Below the pieces are notes generated by a model. That model was not told where the DNA came from. It saw only the letters and a list, made by a program, of their open reading frames with translations, and searched no databases. This document shows positions 62,001 to 64,000 of a stretch of 64,000 bases of DNA, in pieces (positions within the stretch are counted from its first letter, which is position 1; every line of letters starts with the position of its first letter). The translations under genes were made by a program, and so were the position numbers. Where the stretch lies: positions 124,001 to 188,000 of the forward strand of contig NZ_JACHCG010000002.1 of NCBI RefSeq assembly GCF_014200595.1, given 5' to 3'. This stretch comes from Pedobacter cryoconitis. GTDB lineage: Bacteria; Bacteroidota; Bacteroidia; Sphingobacteriales; Sphingobacteriaceae.

Positions 62001-64000
62001 GGTGACCGCACAGAATTAAGTGCATTGACAGATAAATTTATTCAATCTGGTGCAATAGCCGGACAAGCGCACCTTGGTTCTGTGAAAACTCAGATCGGAC
62101 ACACTAAATGTGCCGCTGGTCTTGCAGGTTTGATTAAAGCATCCCTGTCCGTTTATCATGGAATCAAACCGCCAACCATCAATCTGAAAAACCCGAATAG
62201 CTATTACAATGCAAAAACCAGTCCTTTTGCTTTTCATACCGAAGCAGGATTGTGGACGGAAGAAAAACGTTATGCAGGTGTGAGTGCATTTGGCTTTGGA
62301 GGAACTAATTTTCATGCCGTAATTGAGAATAAAAATCCCGTAAATACTTCGGTACCGACCTTGAAAACATGGCCATCAGAGCTTTTTGTTTTCAGAGGTG
62401 ACACTTATGAAGAAGCAAAAATTAAATTAACAGCAGTCAAAACATTGTTAGACAGCAACGCACAGGTTGATTTAAAAGATATTGCCTACAGTCTGGCTAT
62501 GGCCGATAGTAAACCCATCCAGCTGTGTATTGTTGCAGACCGTCAGGAAGACCTGAATATGAAGGTCGAACTTACCCTTTCCGGTATTGAAAGTAAAGAC
62601 ACTTATGCCACTAAAAAAAGAGACGGTAAAGTGGCCTTTATGTTCCCCGGACAAGGTAGTCAGCGTATTAATATGGCAAGAGATCTTTTTGTCATCTTCC
62701 CGGCAATGCGCGGTTTATTAAAAGACTTACCAGAATACGAAAAAGTACTGTTTCCAAATGCAGTATTTGATACAGCCTTGCTCAAAGGACAAAAAGAAGC
62801 CATCAAAGATACCCGTATGGCCCAGCCTGTATTGGGAATTGTCAACCTGGCTATCGCCAGCTTCCTGAGAGAATTGGGGATTGTACCCGATATGGTTGCC
62901 GGACATAGTTACGGAGAATTGCCAGCATTATGTTTTGCTGGTGCATTTGCTGAAGATCAATTGGTACAATTAAGTTCGGCAAGAGCAAAATCTATTCTGG
63001 ATGCCGTGGAAGGTGAAGATACAGGGGCAATGATTGCGGTCAACGCCAAACAGGAAGAGCTGCAAAAAATCATTTCAGGCTTAACTGATATCTATGCAGT
63101 GAATTATAACTCACCGCTGCAATGTGTGCTGGCAGGAACCACACCTGCAATTCAGCAGCTGATGGAAACCCTTAAAGCAGCTAAAATATCTTTCAGAGCA
63201 TTAGAAGTTGCCTGTGCATTCCATAGCCCGCTGGTTGCCAAATCAAAAGAGCTTTATCAGCAGGTATTAGCAGGCGTTCAGTTCAATGATCTGAATTTAC
63301 CAGTATGGTCTAATACTACGGCCAGAGAATATCCTGAGCAAGCCGCACAGATTAAAGAAAGATTGACAGATCATCTGATCAAACCCGTAAAATTTGTAGA
63401 TCAGGTACAGGAAATGTATGCTGCCGGAGCAAGGATCTTCATCGAAGTGGGCCCGGGTAAAGTATTGTCAGGACTGACCAGGGCTTGTTTAGGTAAAGAC
63501 GAAATGCTGCTGCATGCAGAAGATAAAGGTTTGAACAAGCTGACCCATCTTTTAGGTATGCTGGCCAGTTACCTCTCTACCGGACGTACCATCCACATCG
63601 AAAAATTATTTGAAGGCCGCGGCGCGAGATTATTAAATCTCAATGAACCGGCATTGTATAAAAAAAGCCCTACAGTCTGGTTCGTTAACGGCCAGCACGC
63701 AATTCCGTCAAACGGGAAATTACCAGCTAACGGGGCGTTACCTATCATACAACCTATCCAAATGAAAAACAGAGAATTAAGATCAGAATCCTCACAAAAC
63801 GCTCACTCTGCCAGTGATTTGATGATGCAGGAATATCTGAACAGTATGAAATTATTAATTCAGGCACAGCGGGATGTGATGCTTACCTTTTTAGGGCAGA
63901 ATGTTTCTTTTAACCAGGGATTATCTAATCCTGTAGCTTTACCGCAGCCTGTTTTCGCACAACCAGTACCGCAGGCAGCCGCTTACGAAGCAGCGCCGCA
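59079..64000 (+). CDS. Polyketide synthase with N-terminal reductase domain, 5' part
   Basis: One frame is open from ATG 59079 (a second ATG follows at 59082) through the right edge, 1,640 codons without a stop. Residues 1-215 and about 290-640 form nitronate-monooxygenase/PfaD-like FMN domains (AGRVGHESSF, VWVQGGVGIHTAAALI; then YPIAQGPMTRVSD and GRECGGHVGP). A ketosynthase follows (about 646-1075) with Cys833 in VDAACASSL, His968 in HGTGT and His1008 in GHTKCAAG. An acyltransferase follows (about 1185-1500) with Ser1277 in GHSYGE and His1382 in CAFHSP, the latter fitting malonyl-CoA. A docking-like helix (YLNSMKLLIQAQRDVML) then leads to what should be carrier domains. It is cytosolic and modular, probably making a polyunsaturated or reduced chain. 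Confidence 0.93.
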   Translation, partial: MMENLKIIGITPFEKPDTELAIALNQSGIFPVLNLGYQLPEAIQALNKLVQNGVTDFGVCIPSSDLTTIELPVQVSLIIIPDGVEFQRKAGVKLIRQVYDLSSARQAKAAAADGIIVKGNEGAGRVGHESSFVLFQRIIQEIKDIPVWVQGGVGIHTAAALIAQGAAGIILDSQLVLFPECSAPKAIKDICAKLSGTETRLFGDYRVLSRPNSPVIQQDISPKELTTYFTDFNLEKSYLPLGQDIALSPDLFSRYKKLSKLVFGIREAIYGHLNQAKSLNVISPENPLAKELNLTYPIAQGPMTRVSDVAQFADAVSGAGALSFIALSLLKGETAKNLIKETKRLAGKKTWGVGILGFAPQELRDEQMQYILEEKPPVVLIAGGRPSQAKPLEKAGIKTFLHVPSASLLEMFLKEGARRFVFEGRECGGHVGPLSSMVLWEKQIERLLKEDNPEQISVFFAGGIHDAFSTAFISIMAAPLAARGVKVGVLMGTAYLYTKEAVSTGAIQEKFQQQAVQASDTILLETAPGHETRCLKSPFSDFFSEEKIKLQQSGIDKKEIWAKLETLNVGRLRIAAKGIERRGDELVTINEAEQLTLGMYMIGQIAALQNKVVSLLELHQDVAEGNYQHVLNAVLAAAPEKTGKSLDVAIVGMACIFPGAKDLEEYWSNIILGKDSVTEVPDERWNKELYYDPESTAGDMSHSKWGGFIPKIDFDPVEFGIPPQSLAAIEPTQLLTLMVAKQAMENAGYLDGGYDQENVSVIIGAEGGNDLANSYGFRCFYKQVFGDMPAEIDQALPKMTEDSFPGILANVISGRVANRLNLGGRNFTVDAACASSLAAVDLACQELFLGKSDMVLAGGADLHNGINDYLMFSSTHALSRKGRCATFDAEADGIALGEGIAMVVLKRHEDALRDGDRIYSVIKGVGGSSDGKSLGLTAPRKNGQVQALERAYDQAGITPSVVGLVEAHGTGTVVGDRTELSALTDKFIQSGAIAGQAHLGSVKTQIGHTKCAAGLAGLIKASLSVYHGIKPPTINLKNPNSYYNAKTSPFAFHTEAGLWTEEKRYAGVSAFGFGGTNFHAVIENKNPVNTSVPTLKTWPSELFVFRGDTYEEAKIKLTAVKTLLDSNAQVDLKDIAYSLAMADSKPIQLCIVADRQEDLNMKVELTLSGIESKDTYATKKRDGKVAFMFPGQGSQRINMARDLFVIFPAMRGLLKDLPEYEKVLFPNAVFDTALLKGQKEAIKDTRMAQPVLGIVNLAIASFLRELGIVPDMVAGHSYGELPALCFAGAFAEDQLVQLSSARAKSILDAVEGEDTGAMIAVNAKQEELQKIISGLTDIYAVNYNSPLQCVLAGTTPAIQQLMETLKAAKISFRALEVACAFHSPLVAKSKELYQQVLAGVQFNDLNLPVWSNTTAREYPEQAAQIKERLTDHLIKPVKFVDQVQEMYAAGARIFIEVGPGKVLSGLTRACLGKDEMLLHAEDKGLNKLTHLLGMLASYLSTGRTIHIEKLFEGRGARLLNLNEPALYKKSPTVWFVNGQHAIPSNGKLPANGALPIIQPIQMKNRELRSESSQNAHSASDLMMQEYLNSMKLLIQAQRDVMLTFLGQNVSFNQGLSNPVALPQPVFAQPVPQAAAYEAAP

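Noticed and set aside
62016..62845. Several minus-strand frames at the right end
   Set aside because: All lie opposite the intact polyketide synthase frame, whose KS and AT active sites are in the plus frame.
1..64000. CRISPR array
   Set aside because: No regularly spaced repeats of 25-40 bp were seen by eye. The only long repeat pair is at 14743 and 17541, about 2.8 kb apart.

Overview
The window looks like a chromosomal segment from a member of the Bacteroidota, most likely family Sphingobacteriaceae (Pedobacter-like). This is inferred from protein families rather than a database match. The supporting signs are Bacteroidota -7 elements of the form TAnnTTTG (the clearest, TTG-N20-TAGATTTG, precedes the tRNA), weak or absent Shine-Dalgarno sites, many DUF families common in this phylum (DUF4199, DUF3347, DUF3817, DUF2625), and AT-rich intergenic DNA.

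Region by region. 1-8.2 kb is core chromosome. It holds the end of a DUF4199 membrane protein, then a tightly packed run of two family 2 glycosyltransferases, a polytopic membrane protein, a GH3-type acyl-adenylating protein, dxr (isoprenoid synthesis), rseP (site-2 protease), hscB (Fe-S cluster co-chaperone), a DUF3817 protein and tRNA-Leu(CAA). 8.2-17.65 kb is accessory DNA inserted just behind the tRNA. It contains a large serine recombinase, a three-gene operon ending in a DUF4209-like protein with a HEPN-type Rx4H motif, a VapBC-type toxin-antitoxin pair, an unknown 366-aa protein, and a separate Crp-like/SDR/quinone-reductase cassette lying between two imperfect 62-bp direct repeats.

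17.65-40.3 kb is a patchwork of small metabolic and regulatory units. It has an AraC regulator facing an amidase, GlxA-like and secreted DJ-1/PfpI proteins, an aldo/keto reductase with its AraC partner, an ABC-F ATPase, DUF2200, PhzF, and a metallo-hydrolase/epimerase pair led by a truncated SDR. Further on are a sterol-desaturase-like enzyme, a TIM-barrel protein, an alpha/beta hydrolase, a membrane-anchored HTH protein divergent from a secreted LamG-like protein, and a TetR-controlled membrane/diheme-cytochrome operon with two clear matching operators. 40.5-53.3 kb concerns the envelope and metals: a TonB protein, a GNAT acetyltransferase, a copper operon (CC-motif protein, two DUF3347 proteins, a haem-binding protein, a multicopper oxidase fused to a barrel-like tail), and a TolC-RND-MFP efflux operon.

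53.5-58.5 kb carries a surface-polymer type cluster: a 53-aa DPGTGS protein, a NoeA-like methyltransferase and a membrane phosphotransferase/sulfatase-fold protein. A thiol-disulfide protein, a membrane protein and a small hypothetical follow. From 59,079 to the right edge runs one uninterrupted reading frame of 1,640 codons. It encodes a multidomain polyketide synthase with an N-terminal nitronate-monooxygenase/PfaD-like enoyl-reductase region, then KS and malonyl-type AT, and it continues past the window.

The strongest candidates for undescribed biology are the HEPN operon beside the serine recombinase, the repeat-flanked cassette, the TetR operon, the multicopper oxidase-barrel fusion and the reductase-first polyketide synthase.
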